Positions 15,038 through 24,233 of a DNA stretch of 64,000 bases are shown in pieces. The notes under the pieces were generated by a model that saw only the letters and a list, made by a program, of their open reading frames with translations, was not told where the DNA came from and made no database searches. This DNA comes from Nesterenkonia sandarakina (GTDB lineage Bacteria; Actinomycetota; Actinomycetes; Actinomycetales; Micrococcaceae). The position numbers were made by a program, and so were the translations under genes. Within the stretch, counting starts at the first letter, position 1. Every line of letters begins with the position of its first letter. Where the stretch lies: assembly GCF_013410215.1 (NCBI RefSeq), contig NZ_JACCFQ010000001.1, positions 558,001 to 622,000 of the forward strand, written 5' to 3'.

Positions 15038-16044
15038 ACACCCACACCGACGTGGCCCCACGTCCGATCGACTTCGACCCGGCAGCCCGTCTCGCAGGAG
15101 TCCTGGTCGGCTTCGACGGCTCCACACAGTCCATGCTGGCGCTGCACTACGCTGCCGTGGCAGCCCGGCACAGCAGCCGGGCACTCACCGTGGTCACGGC
15201 CTTCGGCGCCACGGCCCAGATCGAGACCGCCAGGAGCTCCACAACAGATCGATCGGGGTCCGATCATGCGCTGGAAGCGGCGAAGATCGTGCTCAATGAC
15301 GCGCGACGGTACCTGAGGAGCCATCCGGGCCCGGTCGCCTACCGGGCAGAACGCGGCGACCCCTCCGGAGTCCTCGCGAACCTGTCCGCGGAGGCCGAGC
15401 TCGTGGTGGTGGGGGCCCGGGGCCGCGGCGGCTTCCTGGGCCGGATCATGGGATCGGTGTCCTCCGCGCTTCCAGCACACGCGCACTGCCCCACCATCGT
15501 GGTGCCTCGGCACTACCAGATCGCCGCGCCAGAGGCACAGGGTCGATCTGCCAGCCCAGGTTCCGGTCCGCGCCCGGTCCTGGTCGGCGTGGACGGTTCT
15601 CAGCACAGCAGGATCGCGGCCCTGCACGCCGCACAGTTCGCCCAGGATCAGCACGCGCCGCTGCATCTGCTGCTGGTCCTGCCGTCGCTGGAGGGCTGGC
15701 TGGACTGGTACCCGGAGCTCGACGCCCCTGATCAAGGCTTCATCGACCGGCGGAGGGTGCAGCTGGAGGACTTTCTTCACACCGAGGCGACCTGGGTGCG
15801 AAAGCACTATCCGGGGTTGAGCGTGACCTGCTCGGTGCGACCGGGAGATCCCGCCGCGCAGTTGAGCAGGTCCACTCGGGAGGCTCTGCTGACCGTGGTC
15901 GGCACTCGCGGGCGGGCCGGATTGAGCGGGGCTCTGCTGGGGTCGGTCTCACGCAGCGTGCTGCTCCAGGCAACCGGCCCCGTCATGGTGGTCCCGGAAC
16001 TTCACGACGCGCGGCTCCGCGATCAGCCCGGACCGCTGCGCTGA
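15034..16044 (+). CDS. Tandem universal stress protein
   Basis: 336 aa with two UspA domains (about 20-165 and 185-330). Each carries the ATP-binding G-2x-G-9x-G(S/T) signature: GARGRGGFLGRIMGS in the first and GTRGRAGLSGALLGS in the second. Tandem, ATP-binding Usp proteins are a core output of the mycobacterial DosR regulon. Here the gene is the distal member of the operon controlled by the site at 13781, overlapping its upstream neighbour by 4 bp. Cytosolic. Confidence 0.92.
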   Translation: MNTHTDVAPRPIDFDPAARLAGVLVGFDGSTQSMLALHYAAVAARHSSRALTVVTAFGATAQIETARSSTTDRSGSDHALEAAKIVLNDARRYLRSHPGPVAYRAERGDPSGVLANLSAEAELVVVGARGRGGFLGRIMGSVSSALPAHAHCPTIVVPRHYQIAAPEAQGRSASPGSGPRPVLVGVDGSQHSRIAALHAAQFAQDQHAPLHLLLVLPSLEGWLDWYPELDAPDQGFIDRRRVQLEDFLHTEATWVRKHYPGLSVTCSVRPGDPAAQLSRSTREALLTVVGTRGRAGLSGALLGSVSRSVLLQATGPVMVVPELHDARLRDQPGPLR

Positions 16045-16107
16045 CCTCCCCGCGTTGCCGGGTGCGGTCTCTCCCGGGCTGAGGAGCACAGTTGCTAACC
16101 TTAGGAC

Positions 16108-16422
16108 ATGCCTTGGGTCGCGTGGGTCGCCATCATCGCCATCATTGTGTTCGGTGTCACTCAGATCGTGAGCATGGCCACCGGACGCCCGCTGCCCTGG
16201 GGCTCAGACTCGGAGGAGGAGATCGAGGCGCTGCGCAAACGGCTGAAGAAGCTGGAGAAGGGCGGCGCCGCGCAGCTTGAGGAGCCGAAGCTCCCCTCGA
16301 AGTCTGAGGAGAACATGTCCGCCGAAGACCGTTGGCGCCTGGACATGCTGGAAGCTCGGCTCGAAGAGCTGGAGAAACGCCGCCGCGATGACCAGGACAC
16401 AAAGGACGACGGCGGCAGCTGA
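16108..16422 (+). CDS. Small membrane-anchored coiled-coil protein
   Basis: 104 aa. One N-terminal membrane helix (about 3-25) is followed by two charged heptad-like segments (EEEIEALRKRLKKLEKG at about 35-51 and RWRLDMLEARLEELEKR at about 75-91) and a polar tail. It resembles short actinobacterial envelope proteins of the phage-shock type in layout only; no family can be named. It overlaps the proposed menE start, so the two are probably co-transcribed. Confidence 0.7.
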   Translation: MPWVAWVAIIAIIVFGVTQIVSMATGRPLPWGSDSEEEIEALRKRLKKLEKGGAAQLEEPKLPSKSEENMSAEDRWRLDMLEARLEELEKRRRDDQDTKDDGGS

Positions 16423-17668
16423 GGTGCCAGAGACCACTCCCCCGACCGATTCCTGGATCCCGGCGGCGCTGAGCGCGCTTGCGGCAGCCCTGAAGACGAA
16501 CTCCGGTTCGCGATCCGACTCCGGAATCGACGCGCCCCCGCTGGAGTTCCAACCCGCCGATCCCACGGAGAGCCCCACCTGGGTCACCCGACCCGAGGTG
16601 CCTGTTGATCTGGCGGCGGTGATCGTGCGCACCTCCGGCTCCACGGGCACCCCGAAACAGACCCTGCTCCCCGCCACGGCCATCCGCGCCTCAGTGGCGG
16701 CCACCGCGCAGGCACTCGGCGGGCACGGACAGTGGCTGCTGACCCTGCAGCCCAGCTACGTGGCCGGACTCGCCGTGCTGGCCCGCAGCCTGGCGGCAGG
16801 CACCACCCCGGTGGCCCTGCTGGAGCACACCACCGACCCGCTCGCCTTCACCCTGGCCGCGCAGCAGCTCACCGCGGAACGCCGATACGTCTCTCTGGTC
16901 CCCACCCAGCTGCAGCGCCTGCTGGAGCACCTGCCGCACGAGAAGGCGCTGGCCGCAGCACTCGCCCGCTTCGACGCGATCCTTCTCGGTGGCGGCGCCT
17001 CCTCGGAGGACCTGATCGCCCGCGCGCAGGCCCACGGGTTGAACCCGGTGCGCACCTACGGGATGAGCGAGACCTGCGGCGGCTGCGTCTACGACGGACG
17101 GCCGCTGCCGGGCGTGCAGCTGGAGACCGTGGGCACCGGGAAGCAGACCCCCTCCCGGGTGCGGATCAGCGGTCCGATGGTCGCTGCCGGCTACCTCGAC
17201 GACGCCGATCTCGACGCAGCGCATTTCAGCTGGGACCCTGGCTCCGGTCAGCGTCGGTTCCTCACCGATGACCTCGGGGAGCTCAGCACGGACGCTCAGG
17301 GCCAGCTGCTGCGTCTCTCCGGCCGGGCCGATGATGTCATCAACACCGGAGGCGTCAAGATCTCGGCGGAGCGGGTCCGCTCGGTGCTGCTGAGCCACCC
17401 ACAGGCCACCGAGGTGTTCGTCGGTGCGCTCCCAGATCCGGAGTGGGGGCAGATGGTCGGCGCCGCCGTCGTCATCTCCACCGGCCTGGACGAGGGTGAG
17501 CTCGACCAGGATGAGCTCGGTCGCGAGCTCCGTGAGCTGGCCGGGGACGCGCTGGGCCGTCCCGCGGCACCGAAACGGCTGCTGTTCCTGCCCCGGCTTC
17601 CGACGCTGGCCAGCGGGAAGCCGGATCGGCAACGGCTGCTGCAGATGCTGAGGGCTCAGGCAGGGTAG
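16388..17668 (+). CDS. menE: o-Succinylbenzoate-CoA ligase
   Basis: 426 aa ANL-superfamily adenylating enzyme of menaquinone synthesis. It activates o-succinylbenzoate to the CoA thioester that MenB uses. Core motifs: P-loop TSGSTGTPKQ, PSYVAGLAVLARSLAAGT, LVPTQLQRLL, TYGMSETCGGCVYDG, and the hinge/C-domain GRADDVINTGGVKIS with the catalytic Lys near the end (ASGKPDR). ATG 16388 has GGAGA about 10 nt upstream and overlaps the previous gene; GTG 16424, just after the previous stop, is the alternative. menA lies 120 bp downstream; menB is 15 kb upstream, separated by the island and the dormancy cluster. Confidence 0.93.
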   Translation: MTRTQRTTAAAEVPETTPPTDSWIPAALSALAAALKTNSGSRSDSGIDAPPLEFQPADPTESPTWVTRPEVPVDLAAVIVRTSGSTGTPKQTLLPATAIRASVAATAQALGGHGQWLLTLQPSYVAGLAVLARSLAAGTTPVALLEHTTDPLAFTLAAQQLTAERRYVSLVPTQLQRLLEHLPHEKALAAALARFDAILLGGGASSEDLIARAQAHGLNPVRTYGMSETCGGCVYDGRPLPGVQLETVGTGKQTPSRVRISGPMVAAGYLDDADLDAAHFSWDPGSGQRRFLTDDLGELSTDAQGQLLRLSGRADDVINTGGVKISAERVRSVLLSHPQATEVFVGALPDPEWGQMVGAAVVISTGLDEGELDQDELGRELRELAGDALGRPAAPKRLLFLPRLPTLASGKPDRQRLLQMLRAQAG

Positions 17669-17788
17669 AGACCCGCTGGGGAGCCGGGGTCGGCTCGGCT
17701 GACCCGGCCCGACACGGGCGAACTCGCACCGAGATCCCGTGGTGATCACGCTTGACCGCGTAAGAAGAGAGCAACGAGAGGACACGAT

Positions 17789-18664
17789 GTGGCAACTGTG
17801 AAGGAATGGGCAGCGGGTGCGCGGCCGCGGACCCTGCCGCTGGCCGTGGCCCCGGTGATCATCGGCGCCGCCGCCGCGCAGGCCCTGGGGCGCTTCGATC
17901 TGACGATCGGCCTGCTCGCCCTGGTCGTGGCGCTGGCCCTGCAGGTCGGCGTGAACTACGCCAATGACTACTCCGACGGGATCCGCGGCACCGACGACGT
18001 CCGGGTGGGGCCCATGCGCCTGACCGGGTCCAAGGCGGCGAAGCCTCGGCAGGTCAAGGACGCAGCGTTCTTCAGCTTCGGGCTGGCCTCGCAGGCCGGA
18101 CTGATCATCGTGATCCTGACCGGCATGTGGTGGATGCTGGCAGTGGGCGCAGCCTGCGTGCTGGCTGCGTGGTGGTACACCGGGGGCTCCCGACCCTATG
18201 GCTACCGCGGGCTGGGCGAGATCATGGTCTTCGTCTTCTTCGGCCTGGTCGCCACCCTGGGCACCACCTGGGCCATGGCGGCGCAGCTCAGCGTTCACGC
18301 GTGGATCGGCGCCGTGGGCTCGGGACTGATCGCAGCCGCCCTGCTGATGGCCAACAACGTCCGTGACATTCCCACCGATCGCGAGGCCGGGAAACTCACC
18401 CTTGCGGTCCGGCTCGGCGATCAACGTGCCCGGATCAGCTACGTCCTGATGGTCGGACTCGCACTGGTGCTGCCGCTGACGCTGCTGGTGCACAGCCTAT
18501 GGTTCCTGCTGGTGCTGCTGGCCTGGCCGCTGGCGCTGGGACCGGCCCGGATCATGCTCTCACCCGAGAAGAAGGGCCACGCACTGATCAAGGTGCTGCA
18601 GCTGACCAGCCTGATCGGGATGGCCTTCGCGCTGAGCTATTCGGCAGCGCTGATCCTCAGCTGA
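17789..18664 (+). CDS. menA: 1,4-dihydroxy-2-naphthoate polyprenyltransferase
   Basis: 291-aa UbiA-family integral membrane prenyltransferase that attaches the polyprenyl chain to 1,4-dihydroxy-2-naphthoate to give demethylmenaquinone. Two Asp-rich prenyl-diphosphate/Mg sites are visible: NYANDYSDGIRGTDD (about 55-69) and NNVRDIPTDREAGK (about 189-202). Some eight or nine hydrophobic helices cover the chain. GTG 17789 starts the frame; GAGAGGAC lies upstream. Pathway partner of menE just before it. Confidence 0.93.
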   Translation: MATVKEWAAGARPRTLPLAVAPVIIGAAAAQALGRFDLTIGLLALVVALALQVGVNYANDYSDGIRGTDDVRVGPMRLTGSKAAKPRQVKDAAFFSFGLASQAGLIIVILTGMWWMLAVGAACVLAAWWYTGGSRPYGYRGLGEIMVFVFFGLVATLGTTWAMAAQLSVHAWIGAVGSGLIAAALLMANNVRDIPTDREAGKLTLAVRLGDQRARISYVLMVGLALVLPLTLLVHSLWFLLVLLAWPLALGPARIMLSPEKKGHALIKVLQLTSLIGMAFALSYSAALILS

Positions 18665-18670
18665 GGCCGA

Positions 18671-18741
18671 CCCCGTCCAACCCTGGCCCCGTCCAACCCT
18701 GGCCCCGTCTGACCCTGGCCCCGTCCAACCCTGGCCCCGTC
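18671..18741. repeat. 16-bp tandem repeat, about 4.4 copies
   Basis: Units of CCCCGTCCAACCCTGG at 18671, 18687, 18703 (two substitutions) and 18719, then a partial fifth copy. They lie between the convergent menA and PLDc_N genes, a minisatellite with no visible hairpin. Confidence 0.85.
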
Positions 18742-18809
18742 GAGGCTTCGCTGGCGCCGCCGCCGGGCGGAGTGCCGCTCGGCTTCCCAGGGCCAGGCCC
18801 AAGAGCAGC

Positions 18810-19358
18810 TCAGCTCTGCGGGGCGGGCGCGGGTCCGTCGTCGTCATCTGAGGACTTCTTGCGGGTGCCCTCGGCGTCCTCATCCACCGGGCGACCGTTG
18901 CTCGAGGAGCCGCCCGCGGCCTCATCCTGCCCTGCCTCCGGCGCGGCGGTGTCCCCCGCGACGGCGGCATCGGCGGCCTCGCCGAGCTGCTTCTCACGCT
19001 CATCGTCGCTGCGCGACTGCAGCTCCCGCTCCTTGCGGCGGGCTTCCGCCTCACGCTGGCGCTGCTCCTCGGCGCGCTGACGCTGCCGACGCTGGATCTC
19101 CACCTGACGCAGGAAGTCGGGGTCGTCATCGGGCGAGCGCGGACGGCGCGAGGCCGCAGCACCATTCTTCGGGGCGCGGACGCGACCAAAGCCCAGCCAC
19201 AGGCTGGCTCCGATGATCGGCAGCAGCACGATCACCGCGATCCATGCCAGCTTCGGCATCACGCGGATCCGATGGCGCGGGGTCTGCAGGCATTCGATCA
19301 GGCTGTAGATCAGCAGCCCCAGCCCCACGATTCCCAAGCCGATAATGATCCTCATCAT
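18810..19358 (-). CDS. PLDc_N-domain membrane protein with charged tail
   Basis: 182 aa from ATG 19358 (GGAAGG immediately upstream; ATG 19355 and an upstream start at 19394 are alternatives). Two membrane helices: RIIIGLGIVGLGLLIYSL near the N-terminus and LAWIAVIVLLPIIGASLWL, the phospholipase D N-terminal-like pattern. A long Arg/Glu/Gln-rich probable coiled coil (about 80-120) and an acidic low-complexity tail follow. A homologue at this place between menE/menA and the cytochrome genes is common in Micrococcaceae. Role unknown. Confidence 0.82.
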   Translation of the reverse strand: MMRIIIGLGIVGLGLLIYSLIECLQTPRHRIRVMPKLAWIAVIVLLPIIGASLWLGFGRVRAPKNGAAASRRPRSPDDDPDFLRQVEIQRRQRQRAEEQRQREAEARRKERELQSRSDDEREKQLGEAADAAVAGDTAAPEAGQDEAAGGSSSNGRPVDEDAEGTRKKSSDDDDGPAPAPQS

Positions 19359-19419
19359 CCTTCCAGGGTAGTTGATCCGTGAACTCGGATTCACCAGCGT
19401 GCAGACCTACACTGGGGGC

Positions 19420-19764
19420 ATGTCTGTGCTGAAATATTCGCTGCTGCGCCTGGGGGCCTTCTTCATCGTCTTCGCGGCGTGTCTGCTGCTGGACCTGGGG
19501 CAATACACGGTGTTCTTCGCCCTGATCGTGGGTCTGATCGTGTCCTGGGCGCTGGGGTATCTGTTCTTCAACAAGCTGCGCCTCGAGGCAGGCCAGGAGC
19601 TCGCCCGGCGCTTCGGCGGAGGCCGCAAGCTGGGCGGCTCTGAGCTCGATGACAACGCGGCGGAGGACGCCCTGGCCGAGGACTTCCACCTCAGCCAGGA
19701 GCAGCTGCGCGCGCAGCAGCGCGGCGCGGAGGAGAACGGGCCCCAGTCCGGGTCCACCCGCTAG
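19420..19764 (+). CDS. DUF4229 membrane protein
   Basis: 114 aa starting MSVLKYSLLRLG. ATG 19420 follows GGGGGC, better than the upstream in-frame ATG 19372. Two transmembrane helices (about 8-25 and 28-48) connect to a charged cytosolic tail containing FFNKLRLEAGQELARR, characteristic of DUF4229. Divergent from the PLDc_N gene with a 61-bp shared promoter region. Confidence 0.82.
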   Translation: MSVLKYSLLRLGAFFIVFAACLLLDLGQYTVFFALIVGLIVSWALGYLFFNKLRLEAGQELARRFGGGRKLGGSELDDNAAEDALAEDFHLSQEQLRAQQRGAEENGPQSGSTR

Positions 19765-19798
19765 CCGCCCACCCCGGGACGACCTGCTCGGGGCGGGC

Positions 19799-19880
19799 TG
19801 CTCGGGCAGCCCGGCAGGTCGACTCGGGCAGGTCGACTCGGGCAGCCCGGCCCGGGCAGACCTGCTCGGGAACGACCTAC
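19799..19880. repeat. GGCAGGTCGACTCG-type short tandem repeats
   Basis: A 14-bp unit occurs exactly twice (19813-19826, 19827-19840) among degenerate copies of CTCGGGCAGCCCGG-like words through 19880. Intergenic between convergent DUF4229 and ccsB; it just overlaps the ccsB stop. Confidence 0.65.
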
Positions 19881-20941
19881 TCGGGCAGGCCGGCGTAGGA
19901 GTGCAGGCCGGGGAAGTAGACGTTGACCACCGCGTAGTTGAAGATGATGCAGCCGTAGCCGATGATCGAGAGCCAGGCGGCGCGGTTGCCGGTCCAGCCG
20001 CGGGTCGCGCGGGCGTGGAGGTAGCCGGCGTAGACCGTCCAGATCACGAAGGTCCAGACCTCCTTGACGTCCCAGCCCCAGTACCGGCCCCAGGCCTCCT
20101 CAGCCCAGATGGCCCCGGTGATCAGCGGCCCGAGGGTCCAGAAGACGAAGCCCACGGCGTTCATCCGGTAGGCCCAGTTCTCCAGCGAGGTCGCCGAGGG
20201 CACCAGACGCAGGAACTGCCAGCCGCTGCGCCGGGTGGCCTGCCCTGCGGCCTGGGCGAGTTCCCGACGGTGCTGGATCAGCTGCAGCACGTTCATCGCG
20301 AAGGTCAGCGTGAACAGCGAGATGGCCATGACCGCGAGCGAGACGTGGATCGCGATCCAGGGACTCTGCAGAGCCGGCTGCACATGGGCCACCGGCGTCG
20401 GGAAGCCGATCGTGGCGCCGGCCATCATGGTGACCACCAGGCCCAGCGCGAAGGTCCCCAGGAACCGGACGTCCTTGCGGGTGAGCACCAGCAGGTAGAC
20501 CGCGGCGACCACCAGGCCCCCGGTGACCAGGAACTCATACATGTTCGCCCACGGCACCCGGTTCGCCGCGATCCCGCGGGCTGCGACGGCGAAGGCATGT
20601 GCGGCCACGCCGAGCACCGTCAGCGCCACCGCGACGTTGGCGAACGGCCGAGAGGTGCCCAGGTAGGCCATCTCCTCATCGACCAGCTCCTCGGCCGGTG
20701 CGGCGGCCGGACGTCCGGCGTCGTTGTCCGCCTCGGCCGACCCGGCGGAGACGGACCCCGCACCGACCAGCTCGCGCTCGGCGGCGTTCTCAGCCGCCAG
20801 CTCGGCCTCGACCCGGCGGATGGTGGCCGAGCTGCGGATCATGTCCACCGCGAAGAGCATGAATGCACCGGTGTAGATGAACGCGGCGATCAGCGTGAAC
20901 AGTTCGCTGTACTGCGCCAGCTCCATATTGATGGATTGCAT
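19877..20941 (-). CDS. ccsB: Cytochrome c biogenesis protein CcsB/ResC
   Basis: 354-aa multi-spanning heme handling protein of the System II (Ccs/Res) cytochrome c maturation pathway. The signature tryptophan-rich WWD-type segment WGRYWGWDVKEVWTF is present, as are conserved membrane histidines. An unusual Ala/Glu-rich cytosolic insert (about residues 38-85) separates the first helix from the rest. ATG 20941 shares its A with the TGA of resB, so translation is coupled. Works with ResB to move heme to apocytochromes outside the membrane. Confidence 0.93.
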   Translation of the reverse strand: MQSINMELAQYSELFTLIAAFIYTGAFMLFAVDMIRSSATIRRVEAELAAENAAERELVGAGSVSAGSAEADNDAGRPAAAPAEELVDEEMAYLGTSRPFANVAVALTVLGVAAHAFAVAARGIAANRVPWANMYEFLVTGGLVVAAVYLLVLTRKDVRFLGTFALGLVVTMMAGATIGFPTPVAHVQPALQSPWIAIHVSLAVMAISLFTLTFAMNVLQLIQHRRELAQAAGQATRRSGWQFLRLVPSATSLENWAYRMNAVGFVFWTLGPLITGAIWAEEAWGRYWGWDVKEVWTFVIWTVYAGYLHARATRGWTGNRAAWLSIIGYGCIIFNYAVVNVYFPGLHSYAGLPE

Positions 20942-22623
20942 CAGGATTCCTTCTCTGGGTCGCGCACCGGCCACTTCTTCTCGAACTGGGCGCGCAGGGC
21001 AATGTTCTCATCTCGCAGGCGGAAGTCCTCCCCGCGGGAGAGCAGGCCGTAGCGCACCAGGGTGCGTCCGGCCGGTGTGGTCTCCACGGTCACCCAGGCG
21101 CGACGACGGCGCAGGAAGAGCGAGAGCACGAGACCGCCGAGTGCGGTCAGCGCGAAGATCAGCACTCCCTGCTGCGCCGGGTTGTAGTGGATGTCGATGG
21201 CGATGTAGTCCTTGACCCCGTCGAAGCTGATCGAGCCCATGCCTTCGGGGAGTTCGTAGGTCTCGCCGGGAGAGAGCACGATGCCGCCGGCGTCGAGCTC
21301 TCGGGAGTTCAACGTCTCGAGAGATTCGGTGTCGAGCACGTAGACGTTCTGGGCGAGCCCGTCGTCGAGGCCGAGATCGCCGTAGTAGGAGTTCAGCTGC
21401 AGCTCCGGGTTGCCCAGCTCGGGGTCCACCGAGACGGCGAGGCCGTCACCGGAGTCCTGTGAGGTCGGCAGGAGCAGCCCCACGAAGCCGAGCTGCTCGG
21501 GGGCGGCGTCGGGTGCCTTGATCACCGCCATCGAGGTGTAGACCTCGTCCTCCGGGCGGGTCACCACCGGGCCGGAGAAGGCGACGTCGCCCGCGCCGTC
21601 GCGCACCGTGACCTCCGGGGCGTAGCCGTTGCCGACCAGGAAGACCCGGGCTCCGTCCATGGTCAGGGGCTGGTTGACCTTCAGCTCCTCGGTCTGCGGC
21701 TGACCATCGGCACCGAGTCGGGTGGTGACCTCGGCGGTGAAGTCCAGGGCCTGGCCGAAGTGGGTGGTGGACTCCCGGTCGAAGACCCGCTCGAAGCTGT
21801 CCAGCCGGACCGAGAAGGGCTGCATCTGATCCTCGTTGAAGGAGCCCCCTGGGTAGAAGTTGTCATAGGCCACCAGGGCGTTGACGAAGCTCTCATCCTC
21901 CACCAGGACCTTCTGTCCCCGGTAGCTGAACATCGAGCCCAGCGCGACGCAGATCAGCACCCCCACCAGCGACACGTGGAAGAGTAGATTCCCGGTCTCC
22001 TTGAGGTAGCCACGCTCGGCCCCCACGGAGGTCTCTCGCACGTCGACCCGGTAGCGGCGAGCCTTCAGGATCGCAGCGGCGTCTTCGAGCGCCTGATCCC
22101 TGCCGGGGCCGTCCTGGGCGTCCCCGGCGGCCGAGGACGCCAGCTCCAGGGCCCCTGACTCGGGGAGCCGCTCCAGTCGGAGCGGGGTGCGCGGCGGCGG
22201 CGAGCTGATCTGCTGCCAGTGCTTCTTCGCACGCGGCAGGATGCAGCCGATCAGGGAGATGAACAGGAGCAGGTAGATCGCGGAGAACCAGATGGAGGAG
22301 TAGACGTCGAAGAACTGCAGGAAGTCCAGCACCTCCCCGACCCCGGGGTTGTCCTCGATCCAGGTGGCCACCGCGAAGGAGTCCTGCACCCGCTGCGGGA
22401 AGATCGATCCGGGCACGGCCGCCACGGCGAGCAGCAGCAGCAGCATCAGCGCAGTGCGCATCGAGGTCAGCTGGGTCCACGCCCAGCGCAGCATGCCCTT
22501 GACGCCCAGCGCCGGAGCGGTCACATCCGGCTTGCCGCCGGTGCCGCGCGGGGTGTTCTCGGCTGCTTCGGGGGCGTCACGGTGCCCGGCCGGCATATAG
22601 GTGTTCTCGCGTTTCTCGGCCAT
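20941..22623 (-). CDS. resB: Cytochrome c biogenesis protein ResB
   Basis: 560 aa. Three N-terminal membrane helices (starting at LTSMRTALMLLLLLAVAAVPG, then WFSAIYLLLFISLIGCILPR, then LLFHVSLVGVLICVALG), a large extracytoplasmic domain and a last helix (VLIFALTALGGLVLSLFLRRR). This is the ResB/Ccs1 layout that forms the heme-export/ligation complex with CcsB. ATG 22623 overlaps the ccdA stop by one base. The order tlpA-ccdA-resB-ccsB is a single tightly coupled operon. Confidence 0.93.
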   Translation of the reverse strand: MAEKRENTYMPAGHRDAPEAAENTPRGTGGKPDVTAPALGVKGMLRWAWTQLTSMRTALMLLLLLAVAAVPGSIFPQRVQDSFAVATWIEDNPGVGEVLDFLQFFDVYSSIWFSAIYLLLFISLIGCILPRAKKHWQQISSPPPRTPLRLERLPESGALELASSAAGDAQDGPGRDQALEDAAAILKARRYRVDVRETSVGAERGYLKETGNLLFHVSLVGVLICVALGSMFSYRGQKVLVEDESFVNALVAYDNFYPGGSFNEDQMQPFSVRLDSFERVFDRESTTHFGQALDFTAEVTTRLGADGQPQTEELKVNQPLTMDGARVFLVGNGYAPEVTVRDGAGDVAFSGPVVTRPEDEVYTSMAVIKAPDAAPEQLGFVGLLLPTSQDSGDGLAVSVDPELGNPELQLNSYYGDLGLDDGLAQNVYVLDTESLETLNSRELDAGGIVLSPGETYELPEGMGSISFDGVKDYIAIDIHYNPAQQGVLIFALTALGGLVLSLFLRRRRAWVTVETTPAGRTLVRYGLLSRGEDFRLRDENIALRAQFEKKWPVRDPEKES

Positions 22624-23417
22624 CAGATGGGCAGCCTCACTTCATTGGCGAACCAGTCCTGCAGAGCATAGACCCAGGTGTTCCAGATCCCGGAGAGCAT
22701 CAGCAGTCCGACCAGGATCAGGATGGCGCCGCCGAGGCGCATCACGGCGACCTTGTGTCGGGTGAAGAACGCCAGCGCAGTCATCCCGCGCTTGAGTCCC
22801 AGGCTGATCAGGATGAACGGGATGCCCAGACCCAGGCAGTAGATGAACATCAGGAAGACTCCGCGGCCTGGGTCTCCCCCCATCGGAGTGGCCAGGGCGA
22901 GCACGGCGGCCAGCGTGGGCCCGATGCATGGTGCCCAGCCGATGCCGAAGGTCGCACCCAGCAGCGGCGCGCCGAGCAGGCCGTCGGGCGGGCGGCGCTC
23001 GATCTTGCGTTCCCGCTGGAAGAAGCTGAAGGCCCCCATGAAGACCAGACCCATGATCACGACGACGCCGCCGAGCACCTGGGTCAGCCAGCCCCCCTCC
23101 ACCCGGAGCCAGACCATGGCCTGGGTGAAGACCACGCCGATGAGCACGAAGACCACGGAGAAGCCCAGCACGAAGAGCGAGGCGCCGAGCACCATCCGGG
23201 ACCGGCGGCGATCATGGAGCTCCACCCCGGAGAGACCGGTGACGTAGCCCAGGTAGCCGGGTACCAGCGGAAGCACACAGGGCGAGAGGAAGGAGACCAG
23301 CCCGGCGAGCAGCGCCACCGGGGCGGAGATCAGCAGAGACCCGTCGAAGACGATCTCGGCGAAGCGGTTGTCTGCGGCACCCGCCAGCGGGGCCGCCAGA
23401 AGCAGTGTGTCCGTCAC
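22623..23417 (-). CDS. ccdA: Thiol-disulfide interchange membrane protein CcdA
   Basis: 264-aa six-helix membrane protein of the DsbD/CcdA family that passes reducing equivalents across the membrane to the TlpA/ResA-like thioredoxin, keeping apocytochrome c cysteines reduced. Two redox cysteines sit in the expected places, in FLSPCVLPLVPGYLGY and IGWAPCIGPTLAAVLA. GTG 23417 overlaps the tlpA stop (GTGA). Confidence 0.93.
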   Translation of the reverse strand: MTDTLLLAAPLAGAADNRFAEIVFDGSLLISAPVALLAGLVSFLSPCVLPLVPGYLGYVTGLSGVELHDRRRSRMVLGASLFVLGFSVVFVLIGVVFTQAMVWLRVEGGWLTQVLGGVVVIMGLVFMGAFSFFQRERKIERRPPDGLLGAPLLGATFGIGWAPCIGPTLAAVLALATPMGGDPGRGVFLMFIYCLGLGIPFILISLGLKRGMTALAFFTRHKVAVMRLGGAILILVGLLMLSGIWNTWVYALQDWFANEVRLPI

Positions 23418-24049
23418 GGCTGCGCAGACTCCGAGTCTTCATCCAAGGCGGTGTCGATCAGCGCACGCAGGGTGGCCGGCTCGGCGATCCCAAGGATCCG
23501 CGCGGAGACCCGACCCTGCTTGTCCAGCACCAGGGTGGTGGGCACCGCTGATGGTGGAACATAGTCGGTCATGGCGAGCATGACCTCACCGCTGCGATCC
23601 TCCATGGAGGGGTACTCGATGCCGAAGGTGCGTTCGAACGCCTCGGCGGTGGGCTGGGTGTCGCGGGTGTTGACCCCATAGAACTGCACCCCCTCGTCTT
23701 CGAACTCCGCGTGCAGGTCCGCCAGGTCAGGAGCCTCCACCCGGCAGGGAGCGCAGGCGGCGTACCAGAAGTTGATCACGGTGACCTCGCCCTCCCAGCG
23801 TTCGGGACCCACCGGGGAGCCGTCGAAGAGCGTGGACTCGAACTGCACGGGTTCGCCCCGATCCGCGACGGCCAGCTCCTGGACCGAGCCGTCTCCCGCG
23901 ACATAGTTGGTGCCATCATTCTGGGCGCGCTGGCTGAGCTCGTCGTTGGCGGAGCTGCATCCGGCGAGCGCCAGCATCGAGGCCAGGGCCACTGCGGCCA
24001 GGGCGCTCAGGCGTGACGTCCGGGGGGTGGTCTTCTCAGTGACGGTCAT
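23414..24049 (-). CDS. TlpA/ResA-family lipoprotein thioredoxin
   Basis: 211 aa from ATG 24049 (start before MTVTEK; a longer frame exists upstream). A lipobox LALAGC puts the lipidated cysteine at C31. The thioredoxin fold has the CxxC pair C99/C102 in WYAACAPCRVEAPDL, and a cis-Pro in PPSAVPTTLV. It reduces apocytochrome c haem-binding cysteines outside the membrane, recharged by CcdA. First gene of the cytochrome maturation operon; the 184-bp gap upstream shows nothing else recognisable. Confidence 0.92.
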   Translation of the reverse strand: MTVTEKTTPRTSRLSALAAVALASMLALAGCSSANDELSQRAQNDGTNYVAGDGSVQELAVADRGEPVQFESTLFDGSPVGPERWEGEVTVINFWYAACAPCRVEAPDLADLHAEFEDEGVQFYGVNTRDTQPTAEAFERTFGIEYPSMEDRSGEVMLAMTDYVPPSAVPTTLVLDKQGRVSARILGIAEPATLRALIDTALDEDSESAQP

Positions 24050-24233
24050 GCGCGCGGTGTCCAGATCTGAAGAGGGAGTCAGGGTCAGCCGAGCACTAAT
24101 TCTACAGTCCGTAGAAGTGCTGCCGGAGCCAGAAGTCACACAGGGGTCTCCTGGCGGTATTCCCCGCCGTCTCGGCGCACCGGTGGTGTGGAGCGGACGT
24201 GGTGAGCCGATGGCGGTGGGCCGGGCAGAGAGA

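Noticed and set aside
16691-18493. Minus-strand 600-codon open frame over menE and menA
   Set aside because: Antisense shadow; amino-acid composition is His/Gln/Arg-rich as expected from reverse-strand reading, and both plus-strand genes are certain.
18671-19880. Tandem repeats as a CRISPR array
   Set aside because: Units are 14-16 bp, directly abutting without unique spacers, and no cas genes are in the window.
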